A DNA stretch of 64,000 nucleotides from Phenylobacterium sp. (GTDB lineage: Bacteria > Pseudomonadota > Alphaproteobacteria > Caulobacterales > Caulobacteraceae): assembly GCF_030680185.1 (NCBI RefSeq), contig NZ_JAUXVZ010000065.1:61071-125070 (forward strand). Direction: 5' to 3'. Shown piece after piece: positions 22,067-32,038 of the stretch. The notes under the pieces were generated by a model that saw nothing but the letters and a program-made list of their open reading frames with translations, searched no databases and was not told where the DNA came from. A program made the position numbers and the translations under genes. Position 1 is the stretch's first letter, and each line of letters starts with the position of its first letter.

Positions 22067-23206
22067 TCAGAACGCGCCCATCATCTCTTCGAAGTTGCGG
22101 CTGTAGAACCGCTCGCGATCGTCCTCGCTGAGGCCGCCGAAGGTGCGCTCGAACCGGCCGATGGGATCGGTGGTGCCCTCGGGGTGCGGATAGTCGCTGG
22201 AAAACAGGAAGAGATCGGCGCCGGCGTCGGCGATCAAGTGGCCCACATCCTCGCCGGGGAAGGGGGTGAACTTGATGTGCTTGCGCATGTATTCCGACGG
22301 CTTCATGGCCAGGGCCTTGAGCTGCGGATCGGTCTTGGAAAAGCTGCGATAGCCCAGGTCGATCTGGCGTAGGAAGCCCGGCACCCAGGCCGCCCCGAAC
22401 TCGATCACCCCGCCGCGTAGGTCCGGGACCCGGTCGAACAGCCCGTCATAGACCATGGCCGCCACGAACATCTGGGCCGAGAAGGGCAGGACGATGAAGT
22501 CCTGGAAGCGCAGGTTCTCGCCACCGCCGTGCAGGTCCGGCGACCGGGGCTTGCCATTGTTGTTGTACTGCTTGGGCAGCACCCGCGAGCCCTGGCCGAT
22601 ATGCAGCATGAAGGGGATGCGCTTCTCGGCCAGCAACGACCAGAATGGATCAAGGTCCGGGTGGCCCGGCGAGCGATCTCCGGCCGGGGTCGAGGGCACC
22701 CAGAAGGCGCCGCAGCCGAGCTCGATGGCCTCCTGCGCGATCTCGACGGCGCGTCCTGGGTCGTCCAACGGCACGAAGCCGACGCCGATCAGGCGCGGGT
22801 CGGCGCAGAAGGCGGCCATGGCCCGGTTATGCGCCCGGGCGCCGGCGAAGCGCACCTCGGGGTCTTCGGCGCCGCGGAAGTGGGCCAGCGACGAGGTGGC
22901 AAAGACCAGCTGTCGGGAAAAGCCGAGTTCGTCGAGCGCGCGCTTGCGCTCCTGCGCGTCGAAGGCGCCATAGGCGATCCAGCCCTTGGGCCCATCGACC
23001 AGCTTCTCGGCGGCCTTGCGGGCGGCATCCGGATCATCGGCCCTGGCGCGGGCGGCGGCCACCTGGGTCTCGACCCGCTCGGCGGATTTGCGGGCCTTCA
23101 GATGGTCGAGCAGGGCGCCGTCGGCGTGGGGGACCAGCCAGTCGCCCGGCTCCATCACATGGCTGTCGGCGTCATGAAAGACGCGGCCGCTGGCATAGGG
23201 GGCCAT
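22067..23206 (-). CDS. Amidohydrolase-family (amidohydrolase_2) metal-dependent hydrolase or decarboxylase
   Basis: A 379-residue TIM-barrel protein. The N-terminal FHDADSHVMEP replaces the HxH metal site with DxH, as in the ACMSD/gamma-resorcylate decarboxylase-like branch. Later segments MLHIGQG (metal His) and FLFSSDYPHPEGT (catalytic Asp) fit this superfamily. The start at 23206 (MAPYASGR) has an AGGAAA ribosome site; a much longer open frame upstream runs through the divergent promoter region and the acyl-CoA dehydrogenase gene. Either C-C or C-N cleavage of an aromatic or acyl compound is possible. First gene of the three-gene minus-strand unit. Confidence 0.82.
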   Translation of the reverse strand: MAPYASGRVFHDADSHVMEPGDWLVPHADGALLDHLKARKSAERVETQVAAARARADDPDAARKAAEKLVDGPKGWIAYGAFDAQERKRALDELGFSRQLVFATSSLAHFRGAEDPEVRFAGARAHNRAMAAFCADPRLIGVGFVPLDDPGRAVEIAQEAIELGCGAFWVPSTPAGDRSPGHPDLDPFWSLLAEKRIPFMLHIGQGSRVLPKQYNNNGKPRSPDLHGGGENLRFQDFIVLPFSAQMFVAAMVYDGLFDRVPDLRGGVIEFGAAWVPGFLRQIDLGYRSFSKTDPQLKALAMKPSEYMRKHIKFTPFPGEDVGHLIADAGADLFLFSSDYPHPEGTTDPIGRFERTFGGLSEDDRERFYSRNFEEMMGAF

Positions 23207-23344
23207 GGGTTTCCTCTCGACGTATTCTTTTTGACGAAGACACCAATACATAAGATCAAGCCGTTCGCAACCACGGCGGCCGAGGACCGAGAGGCCGCCG
23301 CCTGAGGTCTCGTTGTTGACGGTCGCACCAATCAAATCTACCCA

Positions 23345-24538
23345 ATGGGCATGACCGAGCTGGATGATCTGCGCGCCGCCGCCCGGAGCTGGGTGGCGGA
23401 GAACTTCCCGGGGGAGCTGGCTGGCCGCGCGCCCGTCATGGGCCAACCGGCGGCTCACCATGCCGAAGCCGTCGAGACCTGGAAGACCCGCCTGTGCGCC
23501 AAGGGCTGGGGCATGCCCACCTGGCCGGTGGAGTATGGCGGCGGCGGGCTTTCGGCGGCCGGCGCGCGCGTGGTGCGCGAGGAAATCCGCAAGGCGGGCG
23601 GCTGGAACCCCATCGGCTGGAGCATGGGGGTTCGGATGTTCGGCCCCACCCTGCTGGAATACGGAACTGAGGCGCAGAAGCGGCGGCACATTCCGCCGAT
23701 CGCCCGGGGCGAGACCCGCTGGTGCCAGGGCTATTCCGAGCCGGGAGCAGGCTCGGACCTAGCGTCGCTGCAGACCCGCGCCGAGGACCGCGGCGACCAC
23801 TTCCTGGTCAACGGCCAGAAGATCTGGACCTCAGGCGCCCAGTACGCCGACTGGTGCTTCTGCCTGGTGCGCACGGACACCACGAAGAAGCATGAGGGCA
23901 TCAGCTTCCTGATGATCGACATGGCCTCGCCTGGCGTCGAGGTGCGGCCGATCCGGCTGATCTCGGGCTCATCGCCCTTCTGCGAGACGTTCTTCACCGA
24001 TGTGAAGGTTCCCAAGGAAAACCTGCTCGGTCCGCTGAACGGCGGCTGGACGGTGGGCAAACGCCTGTTGCAGTACGAGCGCCAGCGCAGCGAGGACGCG
24101 CCGGCCCGGCCAGGCGAGGGAAGGCCCGTGAACGAGGTCGCCGTCGCCCAGGTCGGGCTCGATGACCAGGGCCGGCTGGCGGACGGCGATCTGCGCCGGC
24201 GGCTCACCGAGCACCTGATGGACAAGAAGCTGCTGCGCCTGACCATGGACCGGGCCGCGGCCGAGGCGAAGGGGGCGGGGCCAAGCGCGGCGACCTCGAT
24301 CCTGAAGAATGTCTCGTCGGTGGTGAACCAGACCCGCGCCGAGTTGCTGCTCGAGATCTATGGGCATGGCGGCCTTGGCTGGGAGGGCGAGGGCTTCGAT
24401 CCCGACGCCCTGGCCAACACCCGCGAATGGCTCTCGGGCAAGGCCTCGACCATCTATGCCGGCTCCTACGAGATCCAGAACAACATCATATCCAAGCGCA
24501 TCCTGGGTCTGCCCGACCCGGCCAGCGCGGCGGCCTGA
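23345..24538 (+). CDS. Acyl-CoA dehydrogenase
   Basis: A 397-residue flavoenzyme that oxidises acyl-CoA at the alpha-beta position. Family segments: YSEPGAGSDLASLQTRAE and WTSGAQYADWCFCLVRT (FAD and substrate contacts), FFTDVKVPKENLLGPLNGGW, and the C-terminal GSYEIQNNIISKRILGLP. It belongs to the group associated with degradation of steroid side chains, terpenoids or other unusual acids rather than straight fatty acids, but the substrate is not readable. ATGs at 23345 and 23351 are both possible. It is divergent from the amidohydrolase operon, with 138 bases between, and is followed 32 bases later by a hydrolase gene. Confidence 0.93.
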   Translation: MGMTELDDLRAAARSWVAENFPGELAGRAPVMGQPAAHHAEAVETWKTRLCAKGWGMPTWPVEYGGGGLSAAGARVVREEIRKAGGWNPIGWSMGVRMFGPTLLEYGTEAQKRRHIPPIARGETRWCQGYSEPGAGSDLASLQTRAEDRGDHFLVNGQKIWTSGAQYADWCFCLVRTDTTKKHEGISFLMIDMASPGVEVRPIRLISGSSPFCETFFTDVKVPKENLLGPLNGGWTVGKRLLQYERQRSEDAPARPGEGRPVNEVAVAQVGLDDQGRLADGDLRRRLTEHLMDKKLLRLTMDRAAAEAKGAGPSAATSILKNVSSVVNQTRAELLLEIYGHGGLGWEGEGFDPDALANTREWLSGKASTIYAGSYEIQNNIISKRILGLPDPASAAA

Positions 24539-24570
24539 CATCACAAGAAAAACGAGCCCAAGGGGACAAG

Positions 24571-25353
24571 ATGGACTTCATCGGCGAGAAGACCGAGGAC
24601 GGCGTCACGCGGCGGGAGTTCCGCCTGCAGGTGGGCGGCGACACCGTGCCCGGATGTGTCTGGGCGCCGGAGGGCGCGAAGGGATCTCGGCCCCTGATCC
24701 TGCTGGGCCATGGGGGCTCGCAGCACAAGAAGGCCGCCAATATCGCCGGCGCCGCCGTGACCCACGCGCAGACGCTCGGCTATGCGACCGTGGCCATCGA
24801 CGCGCCGGGCCATGGGGACCGCGTCACCCGCGAGCAGGCGGAAAAGGCCCGCGCCGCGGCCCTGGCGGCTGGCCGCGCCGCCCAGGAGGGCAAGCGCCCC
24901 GAAGGGGCCGAGCGGCCGAAGCTGTCGCGCGACGCTGAGACCGTGGCCAAGGTGACCGCCGAATGGAAGGCGACCCTGGACGCCGCCCAGGGGCTCGACT
25001 TCATCGGTTCAGACCACAAGGTCGGCTATTGGGGCGTCTCCATGGGGACCCGGTTCGGTGTGCCCTTCGTGGCCGAGGAGCCGCGGATCGCCTGCGCCAT
25101 CTTCGGCCTGTTCGGCGTCTTTCCGGGGCTCGAGGACCACAAGGCCGCGGCCGAGCAGATCAGTATCCCGCTGATGTTCGTCTACCAGTGGGAGGACGAA
25201 CTGATGAAGCGCGACCAGGGGATCGCCCTGTTCGACGCCTTCGGGGCGACGGAGAAGACGCTGCACGTCAATCCGGGCCGGCATGTGGAGATCCCCGCCC
25301 ACGAGCGGGAGTCCTGGCTGCCGTTCTGGAAGCGTCACCTGGGCCAGGCCTGA
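24571..25353 (+). CDS. Alpha/beta hydrolase (dienelactone hydrolase-like)
   Basis: A 260-residue cytoplasmic hydrolase. It shows the oxyanion-hole segment LLGHGGSQHK, the nucleophile elbow GVSMG, an acidic residue in YQWEDE, and the histidine in GRHVEIP, in the order expected for a Ser-Asp-His triad. A charged helical insert (about 80-120, rich in Ala, Lys and Glu) forms a cap. The ATG at 24571 has AGGGGA upstream. It follows the acyl-CoA dehydrogenase in the same direction and is probably co-transcribed, so ester or thioester cleavage in that pathway is plausible. Confidence 0.83.
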   Translation: MDFIGEKTEDGVTRREFRLQVGGDTVPGCVWAPEGAKGSRPLILLGHGGSQHKKAANIAGAAVTHAQTLGYATVAIDAPGHGDRVTREQAEKARAAALAAGRAAQEGKRPEGAERPKLSRDAETVAKVTAEWKATLDAAQGLDFIGSDHKVGYWGVSMGTRFGVPFVAEEPRIACAIFGLFGVFPGLEDHKAAAEQISIPLMFVYQWEDELMKRDQGIALFDAFGATEKTLHVNPGRHVEIPAHERESWLPFWKRHLGQA

Positions 25354-25362
25354 CGCCGGGCC

Positions 25363-26997
25363 TCAGGCGGCGGCGACGTCCGTCTGCGCCATCGCCCGGG
25401 CGACCGCCTCGGCGACCTTGATACCATCGACGGCGGCCGAAAAGATGCCGCCAGCATAGCCCGCGCCTTCGCCGGCCGGAAACAGGCCGCGCACGTTGAG
25501 GCTCTGGAAGCTGGCGTCGCGGGTGATCCGGATCGGCGAGGAGGTGCGGGTTTCGACCCCGGTCAGCAGGGCGTCCGGGTCATCATAGCGCGGAATCTTG
25601 CGGCCGAAGACCGGCAGGGCTTCGCGCATGGCCTCGATCACATAGTCGGGCATGAGCGCGGCCAGGTTGGTGGGGCGGACGCCGGGCTTGTAGCTGGGCT
25701 CCACCGTGCCGAGCGTCGTGGAGGCCTGACCCGCCAGGAAGTCGCCGACCCGCTGGCCGGGCGCGAAATAGTCGCCGCCGCCCGCTGTAAAGGCGCGGCC
25801 TTCCAGGTCCCGCTGCAATTCGATCCCCGCCAGGGGATGGTCGCTGGGATAGTCGGCCGGCGAGACACCGACCACGAAGCCCGCATTGGCGTTCCGCTCA
25901 TTGCGCGAATACTGGCTCATGCCGTTGGTCACCAGCCGGCCGGGTTCGGAGGCCGCCGCCACCACCGTGCCCCCTGGACACATGCAGAAGGAATAGGCCG
26001 TTCGCCCATTCGCGCAGGGGTGCGACAGGGAATAGGCCGCCGCCCCCAGGTCCGGGTGGCCGGCGCAGGGGCCGAACATCGCCTGGTCGATCCAGGATTG
26101 CGGATGCTCGATGCGGAAGCCGATGGAGAAGGGCTTGGCCCCGATATGGACGCCCCGGTCGTAGAGCGCCTGGAAGGTGTCGCGGGAGGAATGCCCGATG
26201 GCCAGCACCACCTGGTCGGCCTCCAGGAACTCGCCGGTGTGCAGGTGGACGCCGCGTAGCCTCTGGCCGCCGTCGGGGCCGCGGTCCAGCTCCAGGTCGA
26301 TGACCCGCTGCTGGAAACGGTATTCACCGCCCAGGGCTTCGATCTTGGCCCGCATGGCCTCGACCATGGTCACCAGGCGGAAGGTGCCGATATGGGGGTG
26401 GGCCTCGGTCAGGATTTCGGCCGGCGCGCCGGCGGCGACGAACTCGGTCAGCACCTTGCGGCCCAGGAAGCGGGGGTCCTTGATCTGGCTGTAGAGCTTG
26501 CCGTCGGAAAATGTGCCAGCCCCGCCTTCGCCATATTGGACGTTGGACTCCGGGTTCAGCTCGCTGCGGCGCCACAGGGCCCAGGTGTCCTTGGTCCGCT
26601 CGCGCACCACCTTGCCGCGGTCCAGGATGATCGGGCGAAACCCCATCTCCGCCAGGATCAGCCCGGCGAACAGGCCGCAGGGACCAGCCCCGATGACCAC
26701 CGGCCGCAGGCGTCCGGGCGGGGGCGAGGTCGTCACCAGCCGATAGGCCGTGTCCGGCGTGGGCCGCAGGTGGGGATCGCCGGCCAGACGATCCATGACG
26801 GCCGCTTCGTCGCGGACCTCGACGTCGACGATATAGACCTTGAGGATCGCCGACTTGCGCCGCGCATCGTGCGCGCGTTTCCACACCGACCAGTTCAACA
26901 GGTCGCCTTGGCTGACGCCCAGGCGCTGGGCGATGGCCGCCGGAAGGGCGTCCGGCGCGTGGTCCAGGGGAAGTTTGAGTTCGGAGATCCGCAGCAT
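25363..26997 (-). CDS. FAD-dependent oxidoreductase (COG2509-type)
   Basis: A 544-residue protein. After about 95 residues of a conserved N-terminal domain (RISELKLPL through YRLVTT) comes the Rossmann dinucleotide motif VVIGAGPCGLFAGL with GxGxxG at 103-108, then YGEGGAGTFSDGKLY, characteristic of the family of uncharacterised flavin dehydrogenases, and a C-terminal GLFPAGEGAGYAGGI FAD-binding segment. Substrate unknown. It is transcribed alone, convergent with the hydrolase gene 9 bases away. The ATG at 26997 fits the family N-terminus. Confidence 0.88.
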   Translation of the reverse strand: MLRISELKLPLDHAPDALPAAIAQRLGVSQGDLLNWSVWKRAHDARRKSAILKVYIVDVEVRDEAAVMDRLAGDPHLRPTPDTAYRLVTTSPPPGRLRPVVIGAGPCGLFAGLILAEMGFRPIILDRGKVVRERTKDTWALWRRSELNPESNVQYGEGGAGTFSDGKLYSQIKDPRFLGRKVLTEFVAAGAPAEILTEAHPHIGTFRLVTMVEAMRAKIEALGGEYRFQQRVIDLELDRGPDGGQRLRGVHLHTGEFLEADQVVLAIGHSSRDTFQALYDRGVHIGAKPFSIGFRIEHPQSWIDQAMFGPCAGHPDLGAAAYSLSHPCANGRTAYSFCMCPGGTVVAAASEPGRLVTNGMSQYSRNERNANAGFVVGVSPADYPSDHPLAGIELQRDLEGRAFTAGGGDYFAPGQRVGDFLAGQASTTLGTVEPSYKPGVRPTNLAALMPDYVIEAMREALPVFGRKIPRYDDPDALLTGVETRTSSPIRITRDASFQSLNVRGLFPAGEGAGYAGGIFSAAVDGIKVAEAVARAMAQTDVAAA

Positions 26998-27097
26998 GGC
27001 GTCCTCATCTAGCGGCTTGAGGCCCGCGGCGCGATACGCCTCCGGAGGAACCAGGCCGGCGGCTTGCGGATTCGCCTTTCAGAAAAGGAGATCTATC

Positions 27098-27274
27098 ATG
27101 ACCAGCAAACGCGAACTGATCGAGCCTACCCCCGGCGACAAGCGCTATGTCCGTCGCGATGAAAACGGCAAGTTCAAGGAGGTGGTGGATGTGGGCCGCT
27201 CCCTCGCGGCCGACCAGCGCCAGGCGGCGCAGGCCAGGGCCAAGCCGGGGCAGGGCGACCGGGGCGATCGATAA
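27098..27274 (+). CDS. Small conserved hydrophilic protein
   Basis: A 58-residue, highly charged protein (MTSKRELIEPTPGDKRYVRRD...) with no membrane segment or signal. Proteins of this look, with a KRYVRRDExGxF core and a C-terminal QGDRGDR, are widespread in alphaproteobacteria and, as far as I know, have no assigned function. The start ATG has a strong AAAAGGAG ribosome site nine bases upstream. It lies alone between the oppositely oriented FAD protein and another small gene. The strong ribosome site supports it as a real gene. Confidence 0.8.
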   Translation: MTSKRELIEPTPGDKRYVRRDENGKFKEVVDVGRSLAADQRQAAQARAKPGQGDRGDR

Positions 27275-27279
27275 AGAGC

Positions 27280-27480
27280 TCAGGCTCTGACGCCCAAGGA
27301 GGCGGCGAGGGCGCGCTCGACGCGGGCGACGACGCCGTCGTCCGCCCCTTCGGCCCAGTTGGCGTAGACGCTGGCCAGGGAGGCGGCGTGATGCTCCTGC
27401 AGACGCACGCCGGCCGCCTCATAGGCGCGGCGCACCGCCGACTTGAACCGCTCTTCCAAGCTCACATCATCTCTGCCCAT
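27280..27480 (-). CDS. Small hypothetical protein
   Basis: A 66-residue protein (MGRDDVSLEERFKSAVRR...) predicted to be mostly helical and soluble; I do not recognise a family. The ATG at 27480 lies inside a perfect 18-base palindrome; a TTG at 27507 would extend it by nine residues. No clear ribosome site is visible. It is convergent with the preceding small gene. It could be regulated at the palindrome, either as DNA operator or as a hairpin hiding the start codon. Confidence 0.5.
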   Translation of the reverse strand: MGRDDVSLEERFKSAVRRAYEAAGVRLQEHHAASLASVYANWAEGADDGVVARVERALAASLGVRA

Positions 27481-27488
27481 GGGCAGAG
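27471..27488. promoter_or_regulatory. Perfect 18-base palindrome over a start codon
   Basis: CTCTGCCCATGGGCAGAG is identical to its own reverse complement and contains the predicted ATG of the small minus-strand gene. A palindrome of this length is a reasonable dimer-binding site and, as RNA, could fold only as a tight hairpin. Confidence 0.45.
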
Positions 27489-27534
27489 GCGTGGTGCGCT
27501 TTGCCAAACAGCAGGTTAATTTAGCGCAGGGATT

Positions 27535-27963
27535 TTAGCCGCCCGAGGCTTTCCGGCGATCCAGGGTGAAGCCGCCCTCGCCATGCTTGCCGACGCTGAC
27601 GAACTCCGCGTCGCCGGCCTTGTGGACGAACTGCTCAGCCACCAGCCAGGCCTTCACCGGCCGCAGACTGCCCAGGCAACCCCCGATCATGGCGGGGAAG
27701 GCCACGGCCAGCTGCGCCCAGATCGGCGGCTGGGCCATGACCGCCCAGATGGCCCAGAGCGTGGTGACGACGACGCCCACGCCGCTCATCACGAAGAAGG
27801 CCGGGCCGTCGGCCGGATCGGCGAACCCGTAATCCAGGCCGCAATGATCGCAGGCCTCAGCCAGGGTCAGATAGCCCTTGAACAGCTTGCCCTGGCCGCA
27901 GTTGGGGCAGCGGCAGCGAAGGCCGGCGCTGAGGCTCGAGGGATGATCGAAGGACTCCGCCAT
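27535..27963 (-). CDS. DUF983 zinc-ribbon membrane protein
   Basis: A 142-residue protein with an N-terminal zinc-ribbon (CRCPNCGQGKLF at about 17-28, then CDHCGLDYG at about 38-46) and two membrane helices (about 57-78 and 82-103). It belongs to DUF983, whose function is unknown; members often lie near cytochrome oxidase genes in alphaproteobacteria, though not here. The ATG has GGAG eight bases upstream. It is divergent from the MocR regulator, and the first TCCATACAA repeat lies just before its start. Confidence 0.85.
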   Translation of the reverse strand: MAESFDHPSSLSAGLRCRCPNCGQGKLFKGYLTLAEACDHCGLDYGFADPADGPAFFVMSGVGVVVTTLWAIWAVMAQPPIWAQLAVAFPAMIGGCLGSLRPVKAWLVAEQFVHKAGDAEFVSVGKHGEGGFTLDRRKASGG

Positions 27964-27971
27964 CGGGGCGC

Positions 27972-28020
27972 TCCATACAAAACAAGCTTGTATCCATACA
28001 ATTGCTGAGTAATGTATGGA
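27972..28020. promoter_or_regulatory. Candidate MocR operator: repeated TCCATACAA boxes
   Basis: Two direct copies of TCCATACAA (27972-27980 and 27993-28001) start exactly 21 bases apart, two helical turns, and an inverted copy TGTATGGA follows at 28013-28020. A further inverted pair, TTGTAT-CC-ATACAA, is formed within 27989-28001. The array fills the gap between the DUF983 and MocR genes. Spaced direct repeats are the known form of site for MocR-type regulators such as GabR and PdxR. Binding would cover the ribosome site of the DUF983 gene. Confidence 0.6.
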
Positions 28021-28045
28021 TATCGGCCTAGGACTTCAACCCGCC

Positions 28046-29400
28046 ATGGCAATTCGCCACATCCCCTGGCTTCGCCATGCGCCCAAGGGCGGGGTCGCGC
28101 CGGTCTATCTGGCCCTGGCTCAGGCTTTGGAAACCGCGATCCGGACGGGTGAGTTGCAACCCGGCGACCAGTTGCCGCCGCAGCGGACGGTGGCCGCCCT
28201 GATGGGGGTCGATCTCACCACGGTGACCCGGGCCTATGGCGTCGCGCGGAGCCGCGGCCTGGTTGAAGGCGCTGTGGGCCGGGGCACCTTCGTCCGCCGG
28301 CAGGCGATCGATGACGACGCCGGCCTCGTCGACCTCAGCATGAACCTGCCGCCCCAGCCTCAGGGCGTATCCATCGCGGCTTGTCTCAAGGCGACGACGG
28401 CCGAGGTGCTGCAAAGGACCGATGCGGCGACCCTGATGGCCTACCATCCAGGCCTCGGCGCCCTGGCCCATCGGGCGGCCGGCGCAGCGTGGCTCTCGCC
28501 GGTGCTGGGGGCGGTCGCGCCTGAACGCGTGCAGGTCTGCCCCGGCGCTCAGGCCGCCCTGTCGGCCCTGGTAGGGAGCCTGGTCGGGCGCGGTGGGACA
28601 TTGGTGGTCGAGCCCCTGACCTATCCCGGCATGCTCGCCATCGCAGAGCAGCTGGGGGTTCGGCTGATCGCTTGCCCGACGGACGCCGAAGGGCTTGCGC
28701 CAGACGCCCTGGAGGCGATCTGTCGCCGGGAGCGTCCCGCCGCGCTCTATGTGATCCCGACCATGCAGAACCCGACCGGGGTGACCATGCCGGCGGCGCG
28801 GCGGCTTGAGATCGTGCGCATCGCGAGGGACCACGACCTGTGGATCATCGAGGACGACCCCTATAGCCGCCTGATGGCCGAGCCGCTGGCCGGGCTCGCC
28901 AGCCTGGCGCCGGAGCGCAGCTTCCACATCGCCACCCTGTCCAAGTGCCTGGCGCCGGGCCTGCGGCTGGCCTTTCTGGTGACGCCGGAGGGCGACCGCG
29001 GCGCGGCCGCAGCCGAAGCCGTACGAAGTCTGGCTGGCATGCCTGCGCCGTTGATGTCGGCCGTGGTGGCGAGCTGGATAAGGGATGGGACGGCCGAGGC
29101 GCTGGTGGCCGGTGTGCGGGCTGAGGCCGCCGCCCGCCGCGCCCTGGCCGCCCGGCGTCTGCCGGCGGCGCAGGGCTCGCCTGAGGCGATCCACGTCTGG
29201 TTGCCTCTGCCGGCCGGATGGAGTGCGGCGCGCCTGCGGGCGGCGGCCAAGGATCGCGGCCTCGCCCTGGTCAGCGCCGAAGCCTTCGCGGTGGGACCCG
29301 TGGCGGGCAATGGCGTGCGGATTTCCCTGGGCGCCCCGGGCCGCCGCGAGGTGCTCGATGAGGCGCTGTTGGGGGTCGCCGCCCTGCTGGACGAGGGGCG

Positions 29401-29404
<4 letters not shown>
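28046..29404 (+). CDS. MocR/PdxR-type regulator (GntR HTH plus aminotransferase-like domain)
   Basis: A 452-residue protein. Residues about 18-85 are a GntR winged HTH (YLALAQALETAIRTGELQPG, LPPQRTVAALMGVDLTTVTRAYG). Residues about 100-450 are a fold-type-I aminotransferase-like domain that binds PLP, with MQNPTGVTMP and TLSKCLAPGLRLAF containing the PLP lysine (about 300). Such proteins sense PLP, GABA, taurine or similar amino compounds. The start at 28046 matches the family N-terminus; an ATG at 28016 sits inside the third operator box. It is divergent from DUF983, the likeliest target besides itself. Its stop shares CTAG with chrA. Confidence 0.9.
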
Positions 29405-30783
<1,379 letters not shown>

Positions 30784-30849
30784 CAGTCGCTCCAGGTGCG
30801 CCTAGGCTTCACTGGGCTCGTAATACAGGAGATCGACGACCGGCAGTCA

Positions 30850-30865
30850 TTGCGAAAGGTTCTCA
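30850..30865 (+). promoter_or_regulatory. Candidate iron-regulator (Fur-type) box upstream of fbpA
   Basis: TTGCGAAAGGTTCTCA, matching TTGCGAA-N4-TNTCA, lies 40 bases before the fbpA start. The same pattern precedes the PepSY and siderophore-receptor genes in this window. The TTGCGAA half resembles known alphaproteobacterial Fur boxes. Confidence 0.6.
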
Positions 30866-30905
30866 TCATCTTTAAGCCTGGGGGCCGATCAAAGGAGCCT
30901 CCGCC

Positions 30906-31955
30906 TTGACCCCACGCCTCACCGCCTTCGCCGGCCTCGCCGCTGTTCTTACCCTCGCCGCCTGCGGCCAGGAGGCAGGATCATCTGCTGACGCCCAGGC
31001 GAATGGCGTGGTGAACGTCTATTCCGCCCGCCACTACGACGTGGACCAGAAGCTCTACACGATGTTCACCGAGGCGACCGGCATCTCGGTCAACCGCATC
31101 GAAGGGTCGGCGCCGCAGCTGATCGCCCGGATGCAGAGCGAGGGGGCCGCCAGCCCCGCAGACGTCTTCGTCGCCGCCGACGCCGGGGCCCTGTGGCGCG
31201 CCCAGGAGGCGGGCCTGCTGTCGCCGGTGGCGTCCGACGCCCTGAACGCGGCGGTCCCGGAAAATCTGCGCGATCCTGAAGGCCGCTGGTACGGCTTCCA
31301 GCGCCGGGCGCGGGTCGTGGCCTATGATCAGGCCCGGGTTCAGCCCAACGAAATCGCCACCTATGAGGACATCGCCAGCCCCCGCTTCCGCGGTCAGCTC
31401 TGCGTTCGCTCGTCCGACAATGTCTACAACCTGTCGCTGGTCGGCGCCCTGATCGAGGCCTGGGGGCCTGAGAAGACCGCAGAATGGGCCCGCGGCGTCG
31501 TGGCCAACCTCGCCCGCCAGCCGGAAGGCGGCGATCGCGACCAGATCCGCGCCGTCGGCGCGGGCGTCTGCCAGATCGCCCTGACCAACAGCTATTATTA
31601 CGTGCGCATGGCGGCCGGCGACGACGCCGGCGACCGCGCCGTGACCCAGACCGTCAAGCTCGGCTTTCCCTCCCTCGATGGCCAGGGGGCCCATGTGAAC
31701 ATCTCGGGCGGCGGCGTCGCCGCCAATGCGCCCAACCGGGAGGCGGCCATCCGCTTCCTGGAATTCCTGGCCTCGCCGGAAGCCCAGACGCTCGTCTCCC
31801 AAGAGAACGGCGAATATCCCGCCAGCCCCGGCGTGGCCGTGCCGGCGCCGACCGCGACCTATGCAGAGTTCACGGCCCATCCCATGCCGGTGGCCGCCTA
31901 TGGCCCGCGTCAGGCTGAGGCCCAGGCGCTGATGACTGCGGCAGGCTGGCGATAA
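30906..31955 (+). CDS. fbpA: Ferric iron ABC transporter substrate-binding lipoprotein
   Basis: A 349-residue periplasmic iron-binding protein of the FbpA/FutA type. The N-terminal signal ends in the lipobox LAAC (Cys about 20), so it is a lipoprotein. VVNVYSARHYDVDQKLY is the classic start of the mature domain and NSYYYVRM carries the iron-coordinating tyrosines. The start is TTG at 30906 with AAAGGAG nine bases upstream. The permease and ATPase genes follow in the same direction, forming a complete importer that delivers Fe(III) across the inner membrane. The Fur-type box upstream suggests iron repression. Confidence 0.92.
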   Translation: MTPRLTAFAGLAAVLTLAACGQEAGSSADAQANGVVNVYSARHYDVDQKLYTMFTEATGISVNRIEGSAPQLIARMQSEGAASPADVFVAADAGALWRAQEAGLLSPVASDALNAAVPENLRDPEGRWYGFQRRARVVAYDQARVQPNEIATYEDIASPRFRGQLCVRSSDNVYNLSLVGALIEAWGPEKTAEWARGVVANLARQPEGGDRDQIRAVGAGVCQIALTNSYYYVRMAAGDDAGDRAVTQTVKLGFPSLDGQGAHVNISGGGVAANAPNREAAIRFLEFLASPEAQTLVSQENGEYPASPGVAVPAPTATYAEFTAHPMPVAAYGPRQAEAQALMTAAGWR

Positions 31956-32038
31956 CCGCCGTAACGGGACGCATAGGCTGGCCTAGGCGCCTTCGCCTTC
32001 CGACGCGGGGGCCGGGCCTGCTGGGCTTCCTGGCGGGG

